DNA of 64,000 nt, from positions 512,913 to 576,912 of the forward strand of contig NZ_QHKO01000001.1 in assembly GCF_003260125.1 (NCBI RefSeq), read 5' to 3'. A model generated the notes under the pieces. The model saw only the letters and a program-made list of their open reading frames with translations, had not been told where the DNA came from and ran no database searches. Both the position numbers and the translations under genes were made by a program. The stretch comes from Lujinxingia litoralis (GTDB lineage Bacteria > Myxococcota_A > Bradymonadia > Bradymonadales > Bradymonadaceae). How positions within the stretch are numbered: the stretch's first letter is position 1; the number at the start of each line of letters is the position of its first letter. Shown here piece by piece: positions 18,021 through 27,106 of this stretch.

Positions 18021-18044
18021 CGAGATTCCGGGGCCGATAGTGTC

Positions 18045-19814
18045 TTAAGTGCCGGGTGATGTCAAATCGTCGTCCAGCGCCCGGACGTTGGCCAGCCAGG
18101 CTTCAAACGAGGTCGCGTAGCGTGCGATCGCGGCTTCATAAGGGCGGTCAGCCGGAGCGCCAGCGCGGAGCCAGGCTCGCGTACGACGAAGGTGTTCTGC
18201 GGACACCGGTGAGATGGCTGCCGGCGCCTCGGCTAACGTGCCTACGCCACCGGGGCCGAAGAGGCGCAGCATTCCCTGAGCGACAACCTCATCAAAGAGC
18301 CCGGACTTGGGTGCGAAGGTCACACAGTCCGGGGCGCGATGATGGAGAATCTGACGCAGGTTTGCTTTGGGTCCCGCGCCCCAGCGTAGTTCCAGCGGCG
18401 TTCTGGCGAGCATCTCCTTCCAGAGTTCCCGCTCTAAAAAGGGGAAGGCCAGGCGCACTCCGGTACTGCGGCGATAACGCTCAAAGGCCCGCATCGACGC
18501 CTCCCACTTCCAGCCTTCAATCACCTGATGACGGGGGTCCTCGGCCGGGCGGCAGCAGGCGCGCCACAGGGGCAAAAGCCCGACGCGCGAGCCCAGTATC
18601 CGAACGCTCTCGCGCAGATCACGTCGCGCGAACGCACCGCCGAGCATCCTGCGCAATTCGGCGACGCTGGCCCGGCCCGCGGCCAATTCCAGGTAGTGCG
18701 GCCAGGCGCTAAAAAGGAGCTGATCGGCACCAAATCCAAACACTAGCGTACGCGCATGCTCCGACGCCTGACCACGGATCTCCCGGAAGAAATGGCGCAT
18801 GTAGGGCGCCTCCCAGATCAACACGGGCCCCCAGTCCTCCACATCAGGGTTGGCGCTCTGCGGCGTCCAGAGGTCGGGATCGCCAATGTCCACGTAGCGA
18901 TGCCGGGTGCGCCACCGCTGAACCATCGCCTCGATACCGCCACGCTCATCAAATCCCGGATGTCGGGCAGATACCATCGAGGCGCTGCGCACCGCCGAGC
19001 TCCGACCGTCCCGGGCAAGCGCGACCAGCGTGCTGGAATCCAGCCCGCCGCTGAGCGTGTAAACAAGACCGGGCTCCCGCTCCACAGCCCGACAAGACCG
19101 CGCCAGGAGCTGGGCAAATCGCTCGGAATCCGGCGACTGCGGCGCGCGCTTCGCGCGCTCAACTGCGCCGTCGCGCCAGGGCCGGGCGACACTCCGCCAA
19201 CTTCCCGCTCGCCAGCGCCGCTCCTCACCGGGGAAGATCCGCTCGACCCCGGGCCAGAAGTCCTCGCGCAGAGGCGCGTCGTTGGCCGAGGCAAAGGTCT
19301 CCCAGCTCCAAAGCACCCGGGAGGGCTCGCGCCAGGGGTGCAAAAGCGCCGGGCGCGTGCTCACCGCGGGCCCGGCGCCCCTCCCACCCGACGCCCCCCT
19401 CTCGACCGCCACCACCAGCGGCACCCGACCGAACATATCCCGACGCACGCTCAGCTCGCCGCGGTGCGCATCCCAGCGCAGGGCAACGGCCGCCCCGAGC
19501 TCTCCCAGACGCTCCAGCCCTCGCCCGCGCTGCACCCGGGCCAGCAATTCGTGCAGGCGCTCCAGACGTCGCGCGCGGGCGAGCTGCGGATCGAGAAGCG
19601 CTTCCACCGTGGTCGGTGGGCCGAAGATGCAGAACCATCCGCCGGGGGGCTTCTCAGCCACCACCGCAATCTGGTAGAAAGCCCCGCCGCATTGTGCCAG
19701 CGACAGGGTGTCAGTCGCGGATCGAAGCACCAGATCCCCTCCCGCGCCCACCCACCCCTGTGGCTCCCCTTCAAGGGGTTTCAATGTCATGCAACGATCT
19801 GAGCTGCACATCAT
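18045..19814 (-). CDS. Lasso peptide cyclase, asparagine-synthetase-like (C)
   Basis: The lasso cyclase activates the ring Asp/Glu by adenylation and forms the isopeptide bond to Gly1. The 589-residue product has a degenerate N-terminal glutaminase-like domain (RRDMFGRVPLVVAVERG) with no N-terminal catalytic Cys, then the PP-loop YTLSGGLDSSTLVALARDG (about residues 252-270) of the asparagine synthetase domain. The length is typical. I start at ATG 19814; TTG 19829 is also open. It is the first gene of the cluster, upstream of the precursor rather than after it. Confidence 0.92.
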   Translation of the reverse strand: MMCSSDRCMTLKPLEGEPQGWVGAGGDLVLRSATDTLSLAQCGGAFYQIAVVAEKPPGGWFCIFGPPTTVEALLDPQLARARRLERLHELLARVQRGRGLERLGELGAAVALRWDAHRGELSVRRDMFGRVPLVVAVERGASGGRGAGPAVSTRPALLHPWREPSRVLWSWETFASANDAPLREDFWPGVERIFPGEERRWRAGSWRSVARPWRDGAVERAKRAPQSPDSERFAQLLARSCRAVEREPGLVYTLSGGLDSSTLVALARDGRSSAVRSASMVSARHPGFDERGGIEAMVQRWRTRHRYVDIGDPDLWTPQSANPDVEDWGPVLIWEAPYMRHFFREIRGQASEHARTLVFGFGADQLLFSAWPHYLELAAGRASVAELRRMLGGAFARRDLRESVRILGSRVGLLPLWRACCRPAEDPRHQVIEGWKWEASMRAFERYRRSTGVRLAFPFLERELWKEMLARTPLELRWGAGPKANLRQILHHRAPDCVTFAPKSGLFDEVVAQGMLRLFGPGGVGTLAEAPAAISPVSAEHLRRTRAWLRAGAPADRPYEAAIARYATSFEAWLANVRALDDDLTSPGT

Positions 19815-19881
19815 CTGCTGCCTGCTCAACGGGTAAAACCACGGATTTGCACCGCATTTAAAGTCGCATTACTGTTCCGAC

Positions 19882-19931
19882 CGCCAGGCCCCAGGGCTTG
19901 CTTGTTCCGGCTGCCCCGGCCCTGGCGTTTT
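19882..19931 (+). repeat. Inverted repeat with T4 in the divergent spacer upstream of the lasso cluster
   Basis: CGCCAGG (19882-19888) and CCTGGCG (19921-19927) are followed on the plus strand by TTTT. The spacer 19815-20008 separates the lasso cyclase (minus) from a lipoprotein gene (plus). The element could end antisense transcription or act in the cyclase 5' leader. I see no convincing promoter hexamers in the spacer. Confidence 0.35.
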
Positions 19932-20008
19932 GATGCTAAATGAACGCCTTTAGCCCTTCCTGCGCATCCCGCAGCCTCCGTTGGGCGTTCAAACCATGGA
20001 CGATCGCA

Positions 20009-23000
20009 ATGACACAGTATGGGAACTCTCGTATCACGGCTGACGCCCCGATGGGGCGATGGCGTGGATTCGCCTGTATCATGGTCGCGCTTACTCTGAG
20101 CGCGTGCAGCGGAGGTGATGACGATGTCACCGCATCGGCGCCGGCCTCGCTCAGCGTGAGCAAGCCGGAGCTTAAGCCCCCGGTCGACACGACGTCGAGC
20201 ATCTTTAAGACAGCGGCCAGCCCGGCCGAGCTCGCCGCGGCCTGGCCTCAGGGCTTTGACCGCCACGCCGACCGCCTGGAGGCCACGGTCCTGGCGCTGG
20301 GCAACGTGGACATCGGCGCCGACGGCGCCGTGACGATCTCGCCAACCCCTGCGCTCCTGGCAAGTGGTAAGTCCCTGGAGCAGGACTGGAGCTACTCCTT
20401 TGAGTTGGCCCGGGCCGGTCGCGTCAACGCCATGGAAAAACCCGGCCCGGTGGAGGCTCACCTTCAAGAGGCCTCCCGGGCGCACCTCGATTATGCCGGC
20501 GGCCTGCGGGTGACCCTGGAGCACCGCTCCACCGGGCTCAAGCTCTTCACCACGCTTGCGGAGCGTCCGGAGGGTCAGGGGCCCCTGCGCGTAGATTTCG
20601 CCCATCGCGGGCCGATCAAAACGGCCATCAACGCCAAAGAGCAGCTCGAAGTCTGGCACCGCGACCAGGTGGTCTTCCACTGGTCGGGCGTGGTCGCTTA
20701 CGACGCCAACAAGCGCCCGGTTCCGGTGAGCCTGCATACCGATGCCGACGGGTTCTGGTTTGAGGTCGACGATAGCAAAGCGGCGTATCCGCTGACGATC
20801 GACCCCCTGGCGAGCCAGCCGCTCTGGGAGGGCTCCTCCACCCAGCCCGGCTCCAAGTTTGCCGACAGCATCAGCCACCCCGGTGATGTCAACGGCGACG
20901 GCGTGGCCGACATTGCCGTCAGCCAACACGACTATTCGGTGAGTCACAACCTGCAGGGGCGTGCGCTGGTCTACCTGGGCAACGCCAACGGCTTTGGAAA
21001 CACCGCCGGGTTTGTGGTCGTCGGAGACGAGCCCAACGAGCAGCTCAGCATCGGACTCTCGATCAGCGGCGATGCTAACGAGGACGGCTGCGACGAACTC
21101 GTGGTCGGCTCGCCGGGTTACAACGGCGGCTTCGGACGCGTGCTGATGTACCGCCCCTTTGAGTGCGCCTCCGGCGCGCTCAACCCCTCACCGCTGGTCT
21201 GGTCCCGAGAGTCGCCGACTTTGGCCGGCCTGGGTCGTTCGCTGAGCGTGGGCGACTACGACTGCAACGGTCAGGATGATTTGCTGGTGGGCGCTCCCAG
21301 CCAGGCCGCTACCGATGGCGGGATCACGTACTTCGTGGCCGGCGAGATTCAGATCTATCACCACGATGCCACCAGCGGCACCTACGAGTCGGCACCGGGC
21401 TTTAGCTACCAGGAAAACACTCAGGGACTCGCGCTGGGGTGGACCGTTCAGACCCTTCCCGATACCCGTGGCTCCTCCTCAACCTGCGACAGCTTCGCGG
21501 TGGGTACGCCCTATCCCTCGGGTTTCACCGGCGCGGTGTTCATCTTTGACCACGACGCCGGCAACGCCATCGCCCTGCCCCCCGCTCGCCTCGACGGCCC
21601 GAATAGCGGCAGCAGCTTCGGGGTCAGCCTCGATACCATGCCCAGCCCCACCGGCACCCGGATCAACGGACGTCGCATCGACGCCCTGGTCGTCGGTGCC
21701 GGCGGAGGCGGAGGCGGCTTCGGCTCGGTCTCGATCTATGAGTGGGACACCGCCAGCAGCGCCTACCAGCAGGTCTGGACGGTCAACGCTCCGCACGCCG
21801 GCGCACGTTTTGGTCAGCGCATCGCCGCCAACGGTGACTTCAATAACGATGGCCACCGCGACCTGGCCGTGGGCGCCTACAACCTGAGAAACGAAGCCGG
21901 GATCGCCGAGGGCGGCGTGCTGGTCTACCTGGGCTCGTCCTCCGGACTGCAGAATACGCCCGACTGGACGCTCCTCTCGGGGCAGGCCGGCTCCGAATTC
22001 GGCATCTCGGTGCGCGCGATCCCCGACCTGACCGGCGATGGCAGCGACGAGCTATTGGTGGGCGCCCGCTCCTACGACGGCCTGATCACCAACGGTGGAC
22101 AGCTCTTCTTGTACCCGGGCCGCGCCAACTGCTTCATCGGCGGGACCTATTACTCCGCCGGTGATTTCAACCCGAATAATACCTGTGAGGTCTGCGACCC
22201 CAACCAGTCCACCGCGGACTGGTCGTCGGCCCCCGACGGGATGGTCTGTGGCGATGAGTCCGACTCCTGCACCATCGCCACCTGCCAGGCCGGTCAGTGC
22301 ACCGGCTCGCAGGTCGACTGCAACGACGGCAACCCCTGCACCCAGGACAGCTGCGATCCGACCAACGGCTGCGTCAACGAAAGCGCGCCGATGGACGGAA
22401 CCACCTGTGAAGACGACGGCCTGAGCTGCACCAGCAACGTCTGCGAGGACGGCGCCTGCACCCATCCGGTGACCCAGGGCTGCCTGATTCAGGAGAGCTG
22501 CTACCCGGCCGGCGCCACCAACCCCTCGGCGGATTGCTTTGTATGCGACCCCGCCCAGTCGACCACCGACTGGAGCCCGAAGGCCGCCGGCACCGCCTGC
22601 GACAACGATCTCTTCTGCACGATCAACGACACCTGCAACGCGGTGGGCCAGTGTGAAGCCGGCACCCCGCGGGAATGCGACGCGGTGCAGTGCTACGGCG
22701 GTGTGGTCTGCTCCAACGCCGCGCGCGCCTGCGTGCCCACGCAGCCCGAAACCGGCACCGCCTGCGACGACGGCGATCTCTGCACCACCGGCGACATCTG
22801 CCAGGCGGGCAGCTGTATGCCGGGCGACGCCCCCGACTGCAGCGCCGAAGGCAGCGCCTGCGCGACGGGCGTATGCAACCCGCAAACGGGAGCCTGTGAG
22901 AGCGAGCCCCTGGCCGATGGAAGCAGCTGTGACACCGGCAACGTGTGCACCACCGGCGTCTGCACCGACGGCGTCTGCCAGGAGTCGGCGCCCGAGACCT

Positions 23001-24106
23001 GTGACGACGGCAACCCCTGCACCGTCGGCAGCTGCGACCCGGTGGAAGGTTGCGTCTACGATCCGGCGCCGGCCGATGGCGCGATCTGCCAGGCCGCGTA
23101 CTGCGCGTCGGAGTCGGAGGCGGTCCTGGCCAGCACCTGCGAGAACGCCGAGTGCACCATGCCGACCATCGTCGACTGCGCGCCCTTTGCCTGTGCCGAA
23201 GGCGCCTGCCTGACCACCTGCGACGATGACGAGCAGTGCGCTGGCGAGGCCTACTGCACCGAGGCTGGCGAGTGCTCCACCGAGAACCGCGCGCCCCAGG
23301 CCGACGCCGGCACCGAGCAGGTGGTGGGCTCCGGCGCCGAGGTCACCCTGGACGGGACCGCCAGCGCCGATCCCGACAACGATCCGCTGACCTTCACCTG
23401 GACCCAGATCGAGGGCGACACCGTCACCCTGGACGACGCCACCTCGGCCGCCCCGATCTTCGTGGCGCCGGTGCTGGAGCCCGGTGAGGAGCTCACCCTG
23501 CGCTTTGAGCTGGTGGTGAGCGACGGCGACCTGGACAGCCTCCCCGATGAGACGGTGGTCACGGTGACCAACGACGAGAACCGCCCGCCGGTGGCGATCA
23601 TCGAAGGGCCCTCCGAGGCGTTTGCTGGCGAGTCAATCGAGCTCAGCGGCGATGCCTCCGAAGATCCCGATGGCGACACACTGGTCCGCTATCAGTGGAG
23701 CCTGGTCGATGGTCAGCCCTTCCCGACCATCTCGCAGACCGATCGGGAGAGCGCGGTCAACGTGACCTTCCCCGAGACGCTCACTGAGACGACGACCTAC
23801 CGCTTCGGGCTGATCGTCAGCGATGGCATGGCCAACAGCCCCCGCGCGGTGCACGAGGTGGTGGTCGAGCCGCTGGACGGACCGGTGGAGCCCGGTCCCG
23901 ACGCCGGCGACACCGGAACCATGCCGGACGGTGGCGACTGGGACGACGCCGGCGGGGACGACGCCGGCCCCAACGCGATGCGCGGCACGCTGAGCGGTTC
24001 GGGCTGCGCGTGCAGCTCCACCTCTCAGCAGGGAGACCCGGGCTTCTTCCTCTTTGCCGGCCTCCTGGGGCTGATGTGGTGGCGTCGTCGCGACGCCAGG
24101 AGCTAA
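20009..24106 (+). CDS. FG-GAP / Cys-rich / PKD-like lipoprotein with MYXO-CTERM-like end
   Basis: This is a 1365-residue cell-surface protein. A lipobox LSAC (Cys about 33) ends the signal peptide. Residues about 290-690 hold at least five FG-GAP-type repeats (DVNGDGVADIAV, DANEDGCDELVVG, DYDCNGQDDLLVG, DFNNDGHRDLAVG, DLTGDGSDELLVG), suggesting an integrin-alpha-like beta-propeller. About 705-1090 is Cys-rich with DDGNPCTVGSCDPVEGCV-type units. About 1094-1290 has two PKD/Ig-like domains. The C-terminus has GCACSS, a hydrophobic segment and WWRRRD, a MYXO-CTERM-like sorting tail. An in-frame ATG at 19940 lacks a ribosome-binding site; 20051 is another option. Function unknown; adhesion or surface display is a guess. 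Confidence 0.88.
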   Translation: MTQYGNSRITADAPMGRWRGFACIMVALTLSACSGGDDDVTASAPASLSVSKPELKPPVDTTSSIFKTAASPAELAAAWPQGFDRHADRLEATVLALGNVDIGADGAVTISPTPALLASGKSLEQDWSYSFELARAGRVNAMEKPGPVEAHLQEASRAHLDYAGGLRVTLEHRSTGLKLFTTLAERPEGQGPLRVDFAHRGPIKTAINAKEQLEVWHRDQVVFHWSGVVAYDANKRPVPVSLHTDADGFWFEVDDSKAAYPLTIDPLASQPLWEGSSTQPGSKFADSISHPGDVNGDGVADIAVSQHDYSVSHNLQGRALVYLGNANGFGNTAGFVVVGDEPNEQLSIGLSISGDANEDGCDELVVGSPGYNGGFGRVLMYRPFECASGALNPSPLVWSRESPTLAGLGRSLSVGDYDCNGQDDLLVGAPSQAATDGGITYFVAGEIQIYHHDATSGTYESAPGFSYQENTQGLALGWTVQTLPDTRGSSSTCDSFAVGTPYPSGFTGAVFIFDHDAGNAIALPPARLDGPNSGSSFGVSLDTMPSPTGTRINGRRIDALVVGAGGGGGGFGSVSIYEWDTASSAYQQVWTVNAPHAGARFGQRIAANGDFNNDGHRDLAVGAYNLRNEAGIAEGGVLVYLGSSSGLQNTPDWTLLSGQAGSEFGISVRAIPDLTGDGSDELLVGARSYDGLITNGGQLFLYPGRANCFIGGTYYSAGDFNPNNTCEVCDPNQSTADWSSAPDGMVCGDESDSCTIATCQAGQCTGSQVDCNDGNPCTQDSCDPTNGCVNESAPMDGTTCEDDGLSCTSNVCEDGACTHPVTQGCLIQESCYPAGATNPSADCFVCDPAQSTTDWSPKAAGTACDNDLFCTINDTCNAVGQCEAGTPRECDAVQCYGGVVCSNAARACVPTQPETGTACDDGDLCTTGDICQAGSCMPGDAPDCSAEGSACATGVCNPQTGACESEPLADGSSCDTGNVCTTGVCTDGVCQESAPETCDDGNPCTVGSCDPVEGCVYDPAPADGAICQAAYCASESEAVLASTCENAECTMPTIVDCAPFACAEGACLTTCDDDEQCAGEAYCTEAGECSTENRAPQADAGTEQVVGSGAEVTLDGTASADPDNDPLTFTWTQIEGDTVTLDDATSAAPIFVAPVLEPGEELTLRFELVVSDGDLDSLPDETVVTVTNDENRPPVAIIEGPSEAFAGESIELSGDASEDPDGDTLVRYQWSLVDGQPFPTISQTDRESAVNVTFPETLTETTTYRFGLIVSDGMANSPRAVHEVVVEPLDGPVEPGPDAGDTGTMPDGGDWDDAGGDDAGPNAMRGTLSGSGCACSSTSQQGDPGFFLFAGLLGLMWWRRRDARS

Positions 24107-24109
24107 ACG

Positions 24110-25492
24110 ATGCTCAGGTCGCATCCCTGGTACATCCCGGGTCTGATGCTTGCAGCCGGCGCGCTCAGCGCGCCGGGCTGCGGCCCTGAGCCGCGCGCGA
24201 ATCAGGCGCTCACCGGTCAGGAGCAAGCCCAGGTCACCGTGTACAACCGCACCCACGAGGTCGTGCAGCTCCAGCTGCAGCGCGTGAGCTCCGAGCTGGC
24301 CGTCGACTGCGCGTTTGTGCGCGAGGCTCCGCAGCGCTTTTTGCGTGAGGAGCACCTCACCCCCCCCGGCACCGATCGCCTCTACTCCGGCCAGGAGCTG
24401 AGGCTCTACACCTACGGGAGCCAGCTCAACCCGAACCGGGGCTGCAATCTCAACGTGGCGCGCGTCGACGACGCGCGCATCGAGGACGTGGTGATCAGCT
24501 GGTCGCCGGGGCTCCCCTTCAAGAGCTTCTTCCCCGACGTGGACGCCCCGGCCGATGTCCCCACCGGCCCGCACACAGTGGTGCTCAGTGCGGACTACAG
24601 CCAGACGTCCCCCGACCAGATGCGCCCCTGGCGCGATCGGCCCTGCAATGGCGAACTCAGCACCTGCTCGGAAGAAGAGCAGCGCCAGGCGCTGACCCTG
24701 CCCGCCGGCGCCGAATACTCCTGGGAGGTCGAGGGCACCGAGCCCACGGTTCGCCCCTGGGGCCAGAGCACCTCGATCACCGAGATGCCCTCGGGCTCGG
24801 AGAGCGATCAGGGGAGCTGTTCCACGGGGATCACTCGCCAGGAACTGAGCTGGTCGACTCCCCCCACCGCCGGCGCCTGGCAGGTGGTGGAGGTCGCGCA
24901 CGACGCCGACACCACCTGTGCACAGGTGAGCCTGAGCAACGACCAGGCGCAGGAGCAGACCTGGTCGGTCTGCGGAAGCAACCGCCTGATCAGCCGCCTG
25001 ACGCCGGCGAGTGACTTAAACCCGGTGATCCTGCAGTTCTTTTTTGAGCTGGGGAGCTCGGGAACCCCAAACATGGTGAACTACGAGAACCTCTCGGTGG
25101 ACATTCGCCGGGAGGATCTGGAGGGCAACCCGCTGGAGGTCGAGACCATCGATCTGGTGCGCGGCCGCCAGGTGCCCTCGCACCTGGGCCTGGAGATCGA
25201 GCCCCGGCTCAGCGAAGGGTGCCCGGCCCTGAGGGAGAGCGAGAGCTGCCTGCATGTCAGCGCCCCCCTCTCTCTGGAGATCACCACGAGCACCGGCCCC
25301 CTGATCCTGATCCCGGGAGAGACCGTCGCTCCGGCCAACGCCAGTCCGCGGCGTCTGGAGCTGGTGCGCGGGCTGCACCGTGCGGTGGTCGACACGGCCT
25401 GTGATGGGATGCAGTCCCAACTCGACCCGCCCCCGCTGGGCCCCTATCTGGAGCTGGTCTACTACTCGGGCGTCACCACGCTGAATCCCTGA
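24110..25492 (+). CDS. Unrecognised secreted lipoprotein
   Basis: The 460-residue product has a signal peptide ending in a lipobox-like LSAPGC (Cys24). The remainder is hydrophilic with scattered Cys and no motif that I recognise. It starts 3 bp after the FG-GAP lipoprotein stop, so the two are very likely co-transcribed and may act together at the cell surface. A 14-bp perfect hairpin begins 16 bp after its stop. Confidence 0.75.
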   Translation: MLRSHPWYIPGLMLAAGALSAPGCGPEPRANQALTGQEQAQVTVYNRTHEVVQLQLQRVSSELAVDCAFVREAPQRFLREEHLTPPGTDRLYSGQELRLYTYGSQLNPNRGCNLNVARVDDARIEDVVISWSPGLPFKSFFPDVDAPADVPTGPHTVVLSADYSQTSPDQMRPWRDRPCNGELSTCSEEEQRQALTLPAGAEYSWEVEGTEPTVRPWGQSTSITEMPSGSESDQGSCSTGITRQELSWSTPPTAGAWQVVEVAHDADTTCAQVSLSNDQAQEQTWSVCGSNRLISRLTPASDLNPVILQFFFELGSSGTPNMVNYENLSVDIRREDLEGNPLEVETIDLVRGRQVPSHLGLEIEPRLSEGCPALRESESCLHVSAPLSLEITTSTGPLILIPGETVAPANASPRRLELVRGLHRAVVDTACDGMQSQLDPPPLGPYLELVYYSGVTTLNP

Positions 25493-25507
25493 GTCAAAAG
25501 CTCCCCG

Positions 25508-25540
25508 AGTGGGGGATCTGGGTTATCCAGATCCCCCACT
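25508..25540 (+). terminator. Strong 14-bp hairpin at the head of the repeat array
   Basis: AGTGGGGGATCTGG (25508-25521) pairs perfectly with CCAGATCCCCCACT (25527-25540) around a 5-nt loop. It lies just after the preceding lipoprotein gene and probably ends or protects its transcript, although no T-tract follows. Its right arm contains the first CCCCCACT of the tandem repeats, so every repeat can in principle pair with part of the left arm. Confidence 0.55.
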
Positions 25541-25850
25541 TACGCCGTCGACCACGCGTTCTGCACACGCAGAGCCCCCACTTACGCCGTCGACCACGCG
25601 TTCTGCACACGCAGAGCCCCCACTTACGCCTCCGACCACGCGTTCTGCACGCGCAGAGCCCCCACTTCAGCCGTCGACCACGCGTTCTGCACACGCAGAG
25701 CCCCCACTTCAGCCGTCGACCACGCGTTCTGCACACGCAGAGCCCCCACTTCAGCCGTCGACCACGCGTTCTGCACACGCAGAGCCCCCACTTACGCCGT
25801 CGACCGCGCGTTCTGCACGCGCAGAGCCCCCACTTACGCCTCCGCGCCCC
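25533..25850. repeat. Tandem array of 42-bp repeats (seven full plus one partial)
   Basis: Units begin CCCCCACTT at 25533, 25575, 25617, 25659, 25701, 25743 and 25785, with a partial unit from 25827. Differences are limited to a few positions, such as ACGCCG/ACGCCT/CAGCCG and CACACGC/CACGCGC. Each unit contains a GTCGAC-like core and a small CTGC-ACAC-GCAG hairpin. Because 42 is divisible by 3, several frames stay open. I find no start context or homology that would support a real protein. There are no unique spacers, so it is not CRISPR. It fills the 425-bp gap before the ketosynthase gene. Confidence 0.95.
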
Positions 25851-25917
25851 CCCTTCTCAGCCCTTCAGTCCGGTCACTTCGTGCCCCCGCGCGCGTGGCC
25901 AGGGGCGAGTAGCGGGC

Positions 25918-26931
25918 TCATCCCCACATCAGGGCCGTGCCCCAGGTCAGTCCGCTGCCAAAGGCGGCCATGATCACCGGGTCGCCGGGCTTCACCGTCC
26001 CCTGGCGACGCGCCAGATCGAGGGCCATCGGGATGCTCCCGGCGGTGGTGTTGCCCCACTGCTCAATGGTGTGCATCACGCGGGCCTCGGGGATGGCGGC
26101 GCGCTGCGCGACCAGCTCGTTGATCCGCCGGTTGGACTGATGGGCCACCAGCACCACCTGCGCCGGATCGAGCTGATGGGAGGCGATGATGGCGCTGACC
26201 TTCTCGCTCAAAAGCTCCACCGCCCGGCGAAAGACCGGTCGGCCGTCCATCTGCGCAAAATGACGACCGGCCTCCAGATCTTCGACGGTGATGCTGGGGT
26301 GGGCCGCCGCCCCGGGGCGGTCGCAGTAGAGCAGGCGCGCGCCGCGGCCGTCGGCGCCGAGTTCCACCGGCTCCAGCGCGCCCCGGCCCCGGGACTCCTC
26401 GGTGCGGGCCTCGACCACCACGGCCCCGGCCCCGTCGCCAAAGAGCAGGGAGACGTTTCGCCCCCGCGGGCTCATATCGAGCCCGGTGGAGTGCACCTCG
26501 CTGCCCACCACCAGCACCCGGCGGTACATCCCGCTGAGCACCCAGGCCTGAGCCACCGAGAGCGCGTAGAGAAAGCCCGAACACTGGTTGCGCACGTCGA
26601 TCGCCGGGATGGGGGCCACCCCGAGCGCCTCCTGCAGGAGTACCCCGTTGCCGGGAAAGACCATGTCCGGGGAGAGCGTGGCAAAGACGATGGCGTCGAG
26701 CTCCGTGGGCGCCACCCCCGCATCGGCCAGCGCCGCCCGGGAGGCCTCCAGCGCCAGCGAGGTGTTGGACTCGCCAGGGCCAATAAAATAGCGGGTGTGA
26801 ATGCCGGTGCGCGTGACCATCCACTCATGGGAGGAGCCCAGCTGACTGGCGAGTTCGGCGTTGGTGACCTGACGAGCGGGGAGCGCGCGGCCGGTGCCAC
26901 TGATGCGCGCGCCTGAGACAAGGGAGCTCAT
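25918..26931 (-). CDS. Beta-ketoacyl-ACP synthase III (FabH family)
   Basis: FabH-type enzymes condense an acyl-CoA with malonyl-ACP to begin fatty-acid or polyketide chains. The 337-residue product has the active-site Cys117 in NQCSGFLYAL, the His in VLVAHQSNRRINE (about 262) and the Asn in EQWGNTTAGSIP (about 292), a complete Cys-His-Asn triad, and the Gly-rich LFGDGAGAVVVE. I start at ATG 26931 because GAGGA lies upstream; the longer open frame to 27123 lacks family similarity. No other fatty-acid genes are nearby, so housekeeping fabH or a specialised paralog cannot be decided. Confidence 0.93.
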   Translation of the reverse strand: MSSLVSGARISGTGRALPARQVTNAELASQLGSSHEWMVTRTGIHTRYFIGPGESNTSLALEASRAALADAGVAPTELDAIVFATLSPDMVFPGNGVLLQEALGVAPIPAIDVRNQCSGFLYALSVAQAWVLSGMYRRVLVVGSEVHSTGLDMSPRGRNVSLLFGDGAGAVVVEARTEESRGRGALEPVELGADGRGARLLYCDRPGAAAHPSITVEDLEAGRHFAQMDGRPVFRRAVELLSEKVSAIIASHQLDPAQVVLVAHQSNRRINELVAQRAAIPEARVMHTIEQWGNTTAGSIPMALDLARRQGTVKPGDPVIMAAFGSGLTWGTALMWG

Positions 26932-27106
26932 GGTACGTCGATCCTCAAAAGCGGGGGCTTGCCCCGGAGTCCTGTGCAATGCGAGTTTAGCCGGACGGGC
27001 TCCGCGCGCCACCCTTTCCAAGCGACGGAGCGCCCCCGACCCTAACTGCCATCGCCGGTCGCTGCCACCGCCGGCTGAGCACCGCCCCTCCACGCTGGAG
27101 TCGTGC

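Noticed and set aside
25533..25850. CRISPR array
   Set aside because: Units are contiguous with no unique spacers and there are no cas genes nearby; it is a plain tandem repeat.
25494..25973. Open frames of 94 and 154 residues over the 42-bp repeats, giving 14-residue peptide repeats
   Set aside because: A period divisible by 3 keeps frames open automatically on both strands; no ribosome-binding site, homology or codon signal supports translation.
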